A DNA stretch of 64,000 nucleotides from CAZGMC01 sp964526565 (GTDB lineage: Bacteria; Pseudomonadota; Alphaproteobacteria; DSM-16000; Inquilinaceae). The notes under the pieces were generated by a model, which was given only the letters and a program-made list of their open reading frames with translations, did not search any database and was not told where the DNA came from. The position numbers were made by a program, and so were the translations under genes. The stretch's first letter is position 1. Each line of letters begins with the position of its first letter. Positions 1 through 11,938 of the stretch are shown one piece after another. The stretch covers positions 1 to 64,000 of the forward strand of contig CAZGMC010000001.1 in assembly GCA_964526565.1 (NCBI GenBank), given 5' to 3'.

Positions 1-1951
1 TGGCGTCGTCGATCATGCTGCCGATGAACTCGCCCAGCGACATGTCGGCATCGGGCGGCAGCCGCGGGCGTGGGCCGCGGCAGTCGCGCTGGCGCGGCGG
101 CGCCGGCGGCGGCGTTTCGGCCGATTGTGGCGGCTGATAGCGGGGCTGGCGCGGCGACGCGGGGCGGGTGCGCGCAATAAGTCGCAGGCCCTCCTCGGTC
201 GGCATCAGGCGCACGGTCTCGTCGTCATGGCGGAAGCCGCGGTTACCGTACCGCGGCGGCGGGGCAGAGCCGAATCGCACGGCCGCAGCACCGCCCTGAT
301 CCTCTTGTCCGTCTTGTCCGGCGCCGACGATCCATGGCGTCGCTTCGCCGGTACCCAGCAACCGCAGCGGATCGGCGGGTCCTGCCGGGGATGCCGGTCC
401 TGCCGGGGGAGCGGTATCGCCGCCGGCCGGCGGAGCGGTATCGCCGCCGACCGGCTCCGTCGGCGGCTCGGCAGCCGGCAGGGCCGTCGGGACGATCTCG
501 GGAGGAGCCGACTGCGGCTGCGGTTCATCCGTATGCGCCGTGCGGGTCTCGACCGGCTGCGACGGCTGCCGGCCGTCGCCGGCCCATACCAGAAGGCCGA
601 GCGCGGCAATCCCGACGAACAGGCCGCCGGCGAATGCGGCGGCCGGGCCGGCCATGGCCCGGCGGCGGCGTCGGCGCTGTATCGAAGGCGCAGTGTCGGG
701 CGCCGCTGTGTCTGCCGTGTCGGGTGTCGCCGTGTCGGGTGCCGCAGAGGTCAGCGCCGGCACCGGTCTGGCGCGGTCATCCGGCGACTCGCCACCGGCC
801 ATGGTGCGCAGCCGTTGTGCATCGGCCGACGTCCGTGCCACGGCGGCGCGGAACCAGCGGTCGGTCTCTGCCTGCCGCGTTGCCGCATTGGCTGTGACGT
901 GATGTTCGCTGGTATCGGTCAGCGAGGTCGAAGGCGTATCTCCGTGCGAACTGCCAGCCCCGCCGGTCCCGTCCGGCCTGTCCGGCCTGTCCGGCCTGTC
1001 CGGCGCGGTCTGCGGCGGGCCGGCGACGGCCTGCTCCAGCCTCGTCAGGGCCGCCAGCACCTTTTCCAGCGCCTTGTCGGCCGGGGCCGGGGCCTCCGTT
1101 GCCGCCGTGTCCCAGCGGTTGGCGGCGGCCGGCGCCGCGTCGAAGACGTCCTCGCCGGCAGGGTGCTGGTCGATCAGACCGTCGGTGGCCGCCTGGTCGA
1201 TGGCGGCGGCCGACACCGTCCTGTGGCCGTCGAGGAAGGCATTGAGCAGGGCGGCGCTGCACAGGCGGTTGATCCGGGCGGGATTGCCGCTGCTGTGGGA
1301 CACCACGCGCGCCACCGCGTCCGGTGCGAACAGGGCAGTGCCGGACTGCCCGGCGCAGCCGAGTCGGTGGTGGAGATACGCGGCGGTTTCGGCCGGCGTC
1401 AGCGGCGCCAGCCGGAACCGCGGCACATGCGGGTCCGGCACGGCCTCGTCCAGGGCGTGGTGGCCGGCCAGGACGATCTGCAGGATGCCGCCGGCCGCGA
1501 TCGAGAACTCGGCCAGCCGGCGCAACTGGGCCAGGCAGGCGGGCGGGATCGCGTGCGCCTCGTCGGCCAGCACCGCGACCGTGGCGCCCTTGTCCAACCG
1601 CGCGGCGAGTGTCTCGATCAGCAGGTGCGCCAGCGTCTCATCGTCCGGCAGCAGCGCGCCCGGCCCGGCCGCCCCGCCGCAGGCCACCGCCAGCTCGGTG
1701 ATCGAGGCCAGGGGCCGGGTGAAGTGGCAGGCCGGCACGCCGTCGGCGGCCAGCGTGCTTTCCAGCCGCTGCAGCACGATGGTCTTGCCGGCGCCGGCCT
1801 CACCGAGGAGCAGCATCAGGCCGGCCCGCTCCCGTATTCCGGAAGCGAGTCCGTTGAGGCTCTCCGCATGGGTCGCGGAACCGAAAAAAATTCGAGGATC
1901 GGGTGAAACCCGGAACGGCTCCTCCTCAAACCCGAAGTGTTTTGCGAGCAT
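1..1951 (-). CDS. ExeA/GspA-like AAA+ ATPase with membrane anchor (partial)
   Basis: The frame is open from an ATG at 1951 to the left window edge, so 650 residues are visible and the C-terminus is missing. The N-terminus carries the ExeA/GspA signature: an FGFEEEPFRVSPDPR segment near residues 6-20, a Walker A motif GEAGAGKT near 48-55 and a Walker B-like VLADEAHA near 120. A hydrophobic stretch near residues 439-460 would anchor it in the inner membrane. It follows an acidic, proline-rich region containing a triple PDR repeat, and leads into a Pro/Gly-rich, probably periplasmic region with two GGDTAPPA units. ExeA family members act with a peptidoglycan-binding partner to help assemble type II secretins, but no secretion gene lies in the window. 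It could instead be a TniB-like ATPase, but the TM anchor argues against that. Confidence 0.8.
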   Translation of the reverse strand, partial: MLAKHFGFEEEPFRVSPDPRIFFGSATHAESLNGLASGIRERAGLMLLLGEAGAGKTIVLQRLESTLAADGVPACHFTRPLASITELAVACGGAAGPGALLPDDETLAHLLIETLAARLDKGATVAVLADEAHAIPPACLAQLRRLAEFSIAAGGILQIVLAGHHALDEAVPDPHVPRFRLAPLTPAETAAYLHHRLGCAGQSGTALFAPDAVARVVSHSSGNPARINRLCSAALLNAFLDGHRTVSAAAIDQAATDGLIDQHPAGEDVFDAAPAAANRWDTAATEAPAPADKALEKVLAALTRLEQAVAGPPQTAPDRPDRPDRPDGTGGAGSSHGDTPSTSLTDTSEHHVTANAATRQAETDRWFRAAVARTSADAQRLRTMAGGESPDDRARPVPALTSAAPDTATPDTADTAAPDTAPSIQRRRRRRAMAGPAAAFAGGLFVGIAALGLLVWAGDGRQPSQPVETRTAHTDEPQPQSAPPEIVPTALPAAEPPTEPVGGDTAPPAGGDTAPPAGPASPAGPADPLRLLGTGEATPWIVGAGQDGQEDQGGAAAVRFGSAPPPRYGNRGFRHDDETVRLMPTEEGLRLIARTRPASPRQPRYQPPQSAETPPPAPPRQRDCRGPRPRLPPDADMSLGEFIGSMIDDA

Positions 1952-2134
1952 TCGCCAACAGAACCCGTCGCTTGATTGTTTCCTCCGTGCCGCCGTGACA
2001 CAAAAACGCACATCTTTTCGTGCAGGCAATTGGACGGCCGCTCGAATGATCCCTGATGCCGGCCATCCAGACAATTGGCGAAATGGTCAGGATGGGGTGT
2101 GTGATTTCTGTGACCGGGGCGCCGGCCGCGGGCG

Positions 2135-3199
2135 TCAGCCCGGCCAGTGAGCCGCAATGATATTACCGACGGTGCGGCGCAGGTCGCGGATACCGACTTC
2201 GACAGGTCGTTTGGGGTGGATCCGGTTGGTCAGCAGCGCCCAGGCATGGCCGCGCCCCATGTCGATCCACAGGCCGGTACCGGTGAAGCCGGTGTGGCCC
2301 AGGGTGGCGGCGGAGCACAGGCTGCCGCCGGTCCACGACGGCTCGGCATTGCCGGTCTCGAAGTGCGGGACCTGCCAGCCCAGGGCGCGGGTGGCGGTGT
2401 GCGGCCGGCACAGGGCGGCCATCCCCGCCGGCGACAGCAGCCGGCCGGCCAGCATGTCCGCAGCGAAATCCAGCATGGCGTCAATGGTGCCGAACAGGCC
2501 GGCGTGGCCGGCGACGCCGCCCAGGGCGTGGGCGTTCTCGTCGTGCACCGTGCCGCGCAGCAGGCGGCCGCGCCACGGGCAGTCCTCGGTCGCTGCAGTC
2601 CGATCCGGGTGCGGGGCGGCGGTCAGGCCGCGCGGCAGCGGCAGCCGGTCCAGCGTCGTGCCGTGGTGGCGCTCCAGCACCAGGCCCAGCAGGATGAAGC
2701 CCAGGTCGGAGTAGCACGGCGCGCCCAACGGCCAGTCACGCTGCAGCACCAGCGCCTTGAGCGTCGCCGGGTCGCTGCCCCAGGTGTACAGCGGCGCCCA
2801 GGCGGGCAGGCCGCCGCGGTGGGTCAGCAGGTCGAGCAGCGTGACCTCGCGCAGGCGCCGGGCGCTGTCGACCAGCAGCTGCGCGTCGACCTGACGCAGT
2901 TCGGGCAGATGGTGGGCGAGGGTATCGCGCAGGTCGGCGGCGCCGGCCTCGACCAGGCGCAGGATCGCCGGCACCGTCAGCATCACCTTGGTCAGGCTGG
3001 CCAGGTCGAACCGGGTGCCGCGGTCGACCGGCTCGCGGGCCGGCTGCAGGGTCGCCCAGCCCGCCCATTGGACGGCGCGCGCCCCGCCGGCGGTAACGAT
3101 GCCGAGCACGGCGCCCGGCAGCCGGCCCGCCGCCAGCGCCTCGCCCACGGGCGCAAAGGCACGTTCGGCGGCCGGCTCGATCCAGTCCTCTTCAGCCAC
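2135..3199 (-). CDS. Serine hydrolase of the beta-lactamase/penicillin-binding family
   Basis: The 354-residue protein begins at a GTG. It has the SxxK catalytic motif of class C beta-lactamases and DD-peptidases as SLTK at residues 68-71, the second motif YSD at 163-165, and the LLTHRGGLP segment that corresponds to the family's LLTHTSGLP. The C-terminal half carries Gly/His-rich strands usual for esterase-type members (GHTGFTGTG). No signal peptide is apparent, so it is probably cytoplasmic, and an esterase or amidase role is more likely than antibiotic hydrolysis. The substrate cannot be told. It lies 183 bp downstream of the ExeA-like gene on the same strand, followed by the thiol peroxidase gene. 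Confidence 0.85.
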   Translation of the reverse strand: MAEEDWIEPAAERAFAPVGEALAAGRLPGAVLGIVTAGGARAVQWAGWATLQPAREPVDRGTRFDLASLTKVMLTVPAILRLVEAGAADLRDTLAHHLPELRQVDAQLLVDSARRLREVTLLDLLTHRGGLPAWAPLYTWGSDPATLKALVLQRDWPLGAPCYSDLGFILLGLVLERHHGTTLDRLPLPRGLTAAPHPDRTAATEDCPWRGRLLRGTVHDENAHALGGVAGHAGLFGTIDAMLDFAADMLAGRLLSPAGMAALCRPHTATRALGWQVPHFETGNAEPSWTGGSLCSAATLGHTGFTGTGLWIDMGRGHAWALLTNRIHPKRPVEVGIRDLRRTVGNIIAAHWPG

Positions 3200-3289
3200 G
3201 GCGGCGATGCTCCTGCGCGGACGGTTCCGCCGGCAGCATAGCGTGACGCGCCGGGATGCAACACGCCCGGCACCGACACGGGCGCGGCG

Positions 3290-3754
3290 TCAGGCCGCCT
3301 GCGTCGCCCGCAGCACGGCGGCGGCGTGGCCTGGGACCTTCACCTTGCGCCAGACGCCGCGGACGATGCCGTCCTCGTCGATCAGGAAGGTGGACCGGTC
3401 GGTGCCCATGTAGGTCCGGCCGTACATGGACTTCTCCATCCAGCTGCCGTAGCGCTCGACCACGTCGGTGGTCTCGTCCGAGGCCAGGGTGAACGACAGG
3501 CCGTACTTGTCGGCGAAGGTGTCGAGCTTCTTCACCGGGTCCTTGGACACACCGATGACGACCGCACCGGTTTCAGTGAACTCCGGCAGCGCCTCGTTGA
3601 AGGCGCAGGCCTCCTTCGTGCAGCCCGACGTGTCCGCCTTGGGGTAGAAGTAGATAATCACCTTCTTCCCCTTGAGCGCCGACAGCGACACCTCGCCGCC
3701 GCCGGCGGTCGGCAGGGTGAAATCCGGGGCGGGCTGGCCGACCTCTACGGTCAT
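3290..3754 (-). CDS. bcp: Thioredoxin-dependent thiol peroxidase (Bcp/PrxQ)
   Basis: This 154-residue peroxiredoxin of the AhpC/TSA superfamily reduces hydrogen peroxide and organic hydroperoxides with electrons from thioredoxin. The peroxidatic cysteine is Cys45 in the context YPKADTSGCTKEAC, and the resolving cysteine five residues later (Cys50) marks the atypical two-cysteine PrxQ subgroup. The length matches the family. The ATG is preceded by an AAGAGGA Shine-Dalgarno sequence about eight bases upstream. It stands alone, with 130 bp separating it from the downstream end of the MazEF pair's transcript side. Confidence 0.95.
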   Translation of the reverse strand: MTVEVGQPAPDFTLPTAGGGEVSLSALKGKKVIIYFYPKADTSGCTKEACAFNEALPEFTETGAVVIGVSKDPVKKLDTFADKYGLSFTLASDETTDVVERYGSWMEKSMYGRTYMGTDRSTFLIDEDGIVRGVWRKVKVPGHAAAVLRATQAA

Positions 3755-3885
3755 TGCGAAATCCTCTTGTTACTGATGATGGCATCGGACGCCAAACCGG
3801 GCGGAAGACTGACAACAACTTATGCGGCCGTCTGGCCGCGACAAGAGGCCGCAGGCCGTGCGGCGACTTCCTGACAGGTTTTCCT

Positions 3886-4221
3886 CTAATACGAGAAAAT
3901 CCGCTCAAGTACATCGGCTATTTCGCGTGCGCGGGCCTCTGGCAGGCTTCCGAGATGACGAATGAGACGCACCTTGTCCACAGTGCGAATCTGATCCAGC
4001 GCCAGCTGCCCCGCCTTTCCTTGAAAGATTAAGTTTACCCGTGTCGGATACTCACGCACCGCCGAGGTCATGGGAGCAATGATCACGGTACGAACATGTT
4101 GATTCATTTCATCGGGCGATACAACGACACATGGCCGTGTCTTCCGGATCTCGGAACCTCGTGTTGGGTCAAGATCAACGAGATAAACTTCGTATCGTCG
4201 TATCGACTTTACCACTCCCAC
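3886..4221 (-). CDS. MazF/PemK-type mRNA interferase toxin
   Basis: The 111-residue protein has the PemK/MazF fold signature: an N-terminal EVYLVDLDPTRGSEIRKTRP strand-turn segment holding the family's DPTxGxEI(x)KTRP motif, then VVVSPDEMN, IIAPMTS and the C-terminal DQIRTVDK motif. Family members cleave single-stranded mRNA at short specific sequences. The start codon lies inside the 3' end of the antitoxin gene (13-bp overlap), the usual arrangement for translational coupling of toxin to antitoxin. Base composition is clearly less GC-rich than that of glnE next door, fitting acquisition by transfer. Confidence 0.93.
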   Translation of the reverse strand: MGVVKSIRRYEVYLVDLDPTRGSEIRKTRPCVVVSPDEMNQHVRTVIIAPMTSAVREYPTRVNLIFQGKAGQLALDQIRTVDKVRLIRHLGSLPEARAREIADVLERIFSY

Positions 4222-4460
4222 TCTTCCTTATCCCACTCATGCTCGATCGTATCCGGGATAAGGAGTTCATCGTCTCCGCATGCCGCCATCCTCTCAAACG
4301 CAGCCGCCCAGCCGTCGCGCGGGTGGCGCACCGGCATGAGCACGACACTCCCCTTCTCAACACGCATCTCGACCTGCTCGCCGAAGCCGCACTCCTTGAT
4401 GACGGCCTGGGGAAGCCTGACACCCTTGGAGTTGCCGATCTGTATAAGGTTGACCTTCAT
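4209..4460 (-). CDS. MazE-type AbrB-fold antitoxin
   Basis: The 83-residue protein opens with MKVNLIQIGNSKGVRLPQAV, the classical swapped-hairpin AbrB/SpoVT DNA-binding motif of MazE, followed by a basic-to-acidic switch; the C-terminal 25 residues are very acidic (DDELLIPDTIEHEWDKEE), the usual toxin-wrapping tail. It should neutralise the overlapping downstream MazF and repress their shared promoter. A GGAAGGGGAG purine run about ten bases before the ATG is a strong ribosome binding site, consistent with antitoxin being made in excess. Confidence 0.93.
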   Translation of the reverse strand: MKVNLIQIGNSKGVRLPQAVIKECGFGEQVEMRVEKGSVVLMPVRHPRDGWAAAFERMAACGDDELLIPDTIEHEWDKEEWEW

Positions 4461-4564
4461 CGCCGGTTAACTCCCCTTCCTGTGATCACAAAGTAATTCC
4501 TTTGGAGCTGCCCTTCAACATGCTTTGGATAATGACAGGCCGAAGGCGTAGCCATGGGATGTGA

Positions 4565-7573
<3,009 letters not shown>

Positions 7574-7648
7574 CAGGCTAAGCTTCTGGAGCGGGACGGT
7601 CCAGGTCAAGGCGCCGGGGCGCTCCGCCGCAGCCGGGCGGCCAGCGGG

Positions 7649-10600
7649 ATGATACGCCGCATCCTCAGGACCGGGCTGGAGCTGCTGGCCTTTGCTGTTG
7701 CTGGGCTGGCCATCCTGGTCGGGCTGGTGGTCTGGCGGCTGTCCAGCGGGCCGGTCACGGTCAATGCCCTGACGCCCCTGCTCGAACAGGCGCTGAGCGG
7801 CGAGGAGCTTGAGATCGACATCGGCGCCACGCTGGTGGCCTGGGAGGGCTTCGGCCGGCCGCTGCAACTGGCGGCGTCCGACGTCCACGTCACGGCGGAG
7901 GGCCGGGAGATCGCCCGGCTGCCCGAGCTGGCCATCGGCCTCGACGTGCCGGCGCTGCTCCACGGTGAACTGCAGCCGAGCCGGATCGCCCTGGTCGGCC
8001 CGGCGCTGCATCTGATCCGCACCGCGGACGGCAGCATTCAGGTCGCTCTGGGCACGCCGGACACGGGGACCGGAGGCGGCGAGCTGGTCGGCCGGTTGCT
8101 GGACGGGCTGGTGGCGCCGGAAGGGTCGCCCGAAGCGCTGCATGAGGTCAGCATCACCGACGCCGTGCTGACCGTGGATGACCGCCGCCGTGGTGTCCGC
8201 TGGCGGGCCGATCCGCTGAATGCGGAACTGGTTCGCGACGGCGGGACCGTGGTCGGTCACGCCGGGCTTGTCGCCACGCTTGGCGGCGAATCCATGCCGG
8301 CCGAGGCGTCGCTGCGCTACGACATCGCCTCTGAAGAGACGGGCGCCGAGCTGGCGGTCTCCGGGCTGGTGCCGGCCGATCTGGCGCGAGCGTTCCCGGT
8401 GCTGGCACCCGTGGCCGGGGTCGACAGCGTGATCTCCGGGCGCATCGAGGCCCGGCTGGATCCGGCATTCGAGTTGCGCACCGCGACGTTCGCGCTGCTG
8501 GGCGGGGCCGGACGGCTCGACCTGCCGGAGATCTACGAGCAGCCGGTATCGATCGCCTCGGTGGCGCTGTCCGGATGGTTCGACCTGGAGGCCGGACACC
8601 TGCACGTCACGCGCCTGGCGGCGGACTTCGGCGGCCCGCGGCTTGCGGCCGAGGCGCGTGTCACGCTGGTCGAGGACACGCTTGACATTGCGGCCGACGC
8701 CGCCGTCCACGACATGCCCATGGCCCAGCTCCATCGATACTGGCCGCCGGACGTGGCCGGCAATGCCAGGGACTGGATCCTCGAGCACATCACCGAAGGG
8801 ACGGCGCGAACCGCCCGCGTCGTTTCCCACATCCGCCTGCCGCTGGGCGGCGATGAACCGCCGGACGTCGACGAGGTCGCCGCCCGCCTCGTCTATGACG
8901 GGCTGTCGGTGACCTATCTCGATACCCTGCCGCCGGTGACGGAGGTATCCGGCACCGGCGGTTTCCACGGCGACCGCTTCGCCCTGACGGTCGACCACGG
9001 CCGCCAGCTCGATCTCACGGTGCATGAAGCCGACATCCTGATCGCCGAATTCGGCGTGCCGGGAGCGGAGCCGATCGACATCCGCATCGTGCTCTCCGGG
9101 CCGTTCGCCACCGTGCTCCAGGTGCTCAACCGTCCCAGGCTGCGCTTTCCGGAGAAGATGGGCATCGACCCGGCCGATGCCGGCGGTTCGCTGTCGGCGC
9201 GTCTGCACTTCGCCTTTCCGCTCGCCGCCGACCTGCAGATCGAGGAACTCCGCGTAGGCGTCTCGGCCAACCTGCGCAACGCACACCTGGGCGAGGTGTT
9301 CGGCGGGCTGACCGCCAGCGCCGTGGACGCCGGCCTCGAACTTGATGGCCAGGGCATGACCGTGATCGGCACGGGCCAACTGGCCCAGCTTCCGGTGGAG
9401 TTCACTTGGCGCGAGGCGTTCCGCGACGGAACCGGCGACCTGACCCGGATCGAGCTGTCGGCCACCCTGGACGAGGCGGCGCGGCAGGTCCTGGGCCTGC
9501 CGCTGGATGCCTATCTGCGCGGCCCGGTGCCAATGACCGCCGTCTACCGCGACGTCGACCGCACGAACCAGACGCTCACGGCCGCGCTGGATCTGACGCC
9601 AGCGACCGTCGCGCTGGCTGCGTCAGGCTGGGTCAAGCCGGCCGGCATTCCCGCCAGTGCCGAGCTGACCGCCAATCTCACGCGCGGAGAGCTGCGCCGC
9701 ATCCCGTCATTCTCCATGATGGCGCCGGACCTGGCGGTGGCCGGCAGCGCGACGTTCCAGCCGGAGACGATGGCGCTGATCGAGGTGGTGATCGACCGCT
9801 TCGTTCACGGCCGCACCGACGTGCACGGCCGCATCGCCGCCACGGACGCAGGCTACAGCGTGCGTCTGGCCGGCCCCGGCCTGGACATGAGGCGGTGGCT
9901 CGACACCGAGTCCGAGGGGGCGGAGACGGCCCTGCCGCCGCTCGACATAGCGGTCGATCTGGGCGAGCTGTGGCTCGGCGACGGCCGGTCGCTCCATGAC
10001 GTGTCCGGCACCCTGGCACGCGGCGCGGCGGGCTGGACCTCGGCCGACCTGTCGGCCCGCACCGCCACCGGAGCCGGCCTGCAGCTTCTTTATGAGCCGG
10101 CCGGGCCGACCAGCGCACGGATCACGCTGCGCTGCGACGACCTGGGCGCCGCGCTGGCCGCCCTCGACGTGCTGGACACCGCGACGGGTGGCCAGCTCAC
10201 CCTGATCGCCATGCGCAGCGTCGACACCGGCGGCCTGGGCGCGGGCACGTACAGCGGTCAGGTCGTGATCGACGGCCTGCACGTGGTCGATGCGCCACTA
10301 CTGGCCGAGCTGCTGGCGGCGACCTCGCCGCGCGGCTTGGCGGCGATGCTGCGCACCGAGGGTATCCGCTTCGACCGGATCGAGGCCAACGCCACGCTGG
10401 CCGGCGACAGGCTGGAGATCAGCAACGGGCGCGCCGCCGGCGGGGCGCTTGGCCTGAGCGTCAGCGGCACGGTGAACCTGGAGCGGGACACCGTGGACCT
10501 GTCCGGCACGATCGTGCCGGTCCAGGGGCTGAACCGCGCCATCGGCTCGATCCCGCTGCTGGGCGACGTGCTGACGGGCGGGGAGGACGGTGGCCTGTTC

Positions 10601-10807
10601 GCCTTCACCTATCGGGTGACCGGCCCGCTGGACGCTCCCGATGTCAGGGTCAATCCGCTGTCGGTGCTGGCGCCGGGCTTCCTGCGCGAGCTGTTCTTCC
10701 AGGGTGGCGGTACCGTGGTGACACCCGGCGGCTCACCGCCGGGCATGATCTCGCAGCGCCCCGGCTCGCAGCGCCCCGGCTCGCAGCGCCCCGATCGCGA
10801 CCGCTGA
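7649..10807 (+). CDS. AsmA/YhdP-like envelope protein
   Basis: This 1052-residue protein has one N-terminal membrane anchor (about residues 10-32) and a long beta-strand-rich periplasmic body made of poorly conserved repeats. The C-terminal region holds the AsmA-type segment around NGRAAGGALGLSVSGTVNLE and GTIVPVQGLNRAIGSIPLLG. Known relatives (YhdP, TamB, AsmA) form hydrophobic grooves that carry phospholipids between the membranes. The last residues are a threefold SQRPG-type repeat encoded by three 15-bp units at 10751-10795, absent from the conserved part and probably a late expansion. It is divergent from glnE and convergent with the sugar kinase gene. Confidence 0.85.
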   Translation: MIRRILRTGLELLAFAVAGLAILVGLVVWRLSSGPVTVNALTPLLEQALSGEELEIDIGATLVAWEGFGRPLQLAASDVHVTAEGREIARLPELAIGLDVPALLHGELQPSRIALVGPALHLIRTADGSIQVALGTPDTGTGGGELVGRLLDGLVAPEGSPEALHEVSITDAVLTVDDRRRGVRWRADPLNAELVRDGGTVVGHAGLVATLGGESMPAEASLRYDIASEETGAELAVSGLVPADLARAFPVLAPVAGVDSVISGRIEARLDPAFELRTATFALLGGAGRLDLPEIYEQPVSIASVALSGWFDLEAGHLHVTRLAADFGGPRLAAEARVTLVEDTLDIAADAAVHDMPMAQLHRYWPPDVAGNARDWILEHITEGTARTARVVSHIRLPLGGDEPPDVDEVAARLVYDGLSVTYLDTLPPVTEVSGTGGFHGDRFALTVDHGRQLDLTVHEADILIAEFGVPGAEPIDIRIVLSGPFATVLQVLNRPRLRFPEKMGIDPADAGGSLSARLHFAFPLAADLQIEELRVGVSANLRNAHLGEVFGGLTASAVDAGLELDGQGMTVIGTGQLAQLPVEFTWREAFRDGTGDLTRIELSATLDEAARQVLGLPLDAYLRGPVPMTAVYRDVDRTNQTLTAALDLTPATVALAASGWVKPAGIPASAELTANLTRGELRRIPSFSMMAPDLAVAGSATFQPETMALIEVVIDRFVHGRTDVHGRIAATDAGYSVRLAGPGLDMRRWLDTESEGAETALPPLDIAVDLGELWLGDGRSLHDVSGTLARGAAGWTSADLSARTATGAGLQLLYEPAGPTSARITLRCDDLGAALAALDVLDTATGGQLTLIAMRSVDTGGLGAGTYSGQVVIDGLHVVDAPLLAELLAATSPRGLAAMLRTEGIRFDRIEANATLAGDRLEISNGRAAGGALGLSVSGTVNLERDTVDLSGTIVPVQGLNRAIGSIPLLGDVLTGGEDGGLFAFTYRVTGPLDAPDVRVNPLSVLAPGFLRELFFQGGGTVVTPGGSPPGMISQRPGSQRPGSQRPDRDR
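10751..10795 (+). repeat. Three 15-bp tandem units at the 3' end of the AsmA-like gene
   Basis: The unit TCGCAGCGCCCCGGC occurs at 10751 and 10766, with a third copy at 10781 differing in its last two bases. It is in frame and encodes SQRPG-SQRPG-SQRPD just before the stop codon. Confidence 0.95.
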
Positions 10808-10843
10808 CCGTTGCGCAGTCGGAGCCCGTTGCCTGCCGCAGGC

Positions 10844-11830
10844 TCATGCCGCCATCGCCTCGACAACGGTTGCCCGCTCCAGCCGTGCCACGTCGGCCGG
10901 TTCCACCTGGCCACCCCCGACCTGCAGCGCGTTGGCGGCGCCGCAGGCGGCGGCATGGCGCAGGGCCTCCGGAGTGGCGAGGCCGTCGAGCAGGCCGCCG
11001 ACCAGGCCGGCCAGGAACGCGTCGCCGCTGCCGACGGCGCTGACGGCGGTGATCGCCGGCGGCCGCACCGCCCAGGCGCCGGCACCGTCGACCAGGACCG
11101 CGCCGGCGGCGCCCAGTGTCACCACCACCGTGTGCGGCGTGTCGGGGCCGCGCCGGCGCAGCGCCGACGCCACTTGCGCCGCGCCGCGCGGCTCGTCCGG
11201 CACCGGTCGGCCCAGCAGATGCCCGACCTCGGCGGCGTTGACCTTGAGCCCGGCCGGGGCCGAGTCGGCTGCCTCCGCCAGCGCCGCACCGCTGGTGTCG
11301 ACCCAGACCGGCACTCCCGCCATGCCCAGGTCGCGAATCAGCCCGGCGAAGCCACCGGCCGGCACGCCGGGTGGCAGGCTGCCGCACAGACAGACGGTCC
11401 CGGCGTGCGCAGCCTGCTCCGTGACATCCCCGGCGAGATGCTGCCAGCCGGCGGCGGTGACGGGCGGGCCGGGCTCATTGATGACGGTCGCCTCGCCGCC
11501 GTCCCCGCCGCCGTCCCCGCCGCCGTCGGTGTCGACGATCATGACGCAGGTGCGGCTGTCACCCTCGACCCAGGTCCAGTGCGCTGCCAGCCCCTCGCGC
11601 TCGGCCAGGGCGGCGGCGACACGCCCGGTCGGGCCGGCCAGGAAGCCGCAGCACATCGCCCGTCGGCCGAGTCGCTGCGCCACGCGGGCGACGTTCAGCC
11701 CCTTGCCGCCGCACACCGCCAGCACCCGCTGCGCCCGCCAGACGGCGCCGTGGCGGAAGCCGGGCACGACCAGCGTGCGGTCGATCGACACGTTCGGATT
11801 GACGCAGAGCAGGCGGCGCGGTTCGGTCAC
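10844..11830 (-). CDS. PfkB-family sugar kinase (1-phosphofructokinase/LacC-like)
   Basis: The 328-residue protein matches the hexose-phosphate branch of PfkB kinases: VNPNVSIDRTLVVPGF at the N-terminus, GGKGLNVARVAQRLG (sugar-binding signature) near residue 40 and GSGDAFLAGLVGG (catalytic Asp and anion hole) near residue 265. These enzymes phosphorylate fructose-1-phosphate, tagatose-6-phosphate or similar sugars with ATP. A GTG start at 11830 is preceded by AAAGGAAAGG, and the open frame upstream of it is antisense to the next gene. A low-complexity DGGG-type insert sits near residue 100. The location beside the PTS regulatory cluster hints at PTS-linked sugar use, but no permease is present. 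Confidence 0.88.
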   Translation of the reverse strand: MTEPRRLLCVNPNVSIDRTLVVPGFRHGAVWRAQRVLAVCGGKGLNVARVAQRLGRRAMCCGFLAGPTGRVAAALAEREGLAAHWTWVEGDSRTCVMIVDTDGGGDGGGDGGEATVINEPGPPVTAAGWQHLAGDVTEQAAHAGTVCLCGSLPPGVPAGGFAGLIRDLGMAGVPVWVDTSGAALAEAADSAPAGLKVNAAEVGHLLGRPVPDEPRGAAQVASALRRRGPDTPHTVVVTLGAAGAVLVDGAGAWAVRPPAITAVSAVGSGDAFLAGLVGGLLDGLATPEALRHAAACGAANALQVGGGQVEPADVARLERATVVEAMAA

Positions 11831-11938
11831 AGGTGCCTTTCCTTTGGACGTACGATGTTTTCTGGCGCGACCTTTTGCTGTAAGGCGGTCGCGCGCAAGA
11901 TCTCTCCTGCAGCACGGCAAGGGCCGGAAGGTTTGCCC

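Noticed and set aside
125..1906. Long plus-strand open frame (593 codons) rich in Arg and Gly
   Set aside because: It is antisense to the ExeA-like gene, whose motifs are clear; the composition is that of a GC-rich shadow frame.
4509..4560. Segment whose minus-strand translation ends GYAFGLSLSKAC, like a dispersed repeat seen in other alphaproteobacterial genomes
   Set aside because: Only one short copy is in the window, so it cannot be supported as a repeat here.
7574..9379. N-terminal 600-codon extension of the glnE frame
   Set aside because: It is antisense to the AsmA-like gene and resembles no GlnE sequence; glnE begins at 7573.
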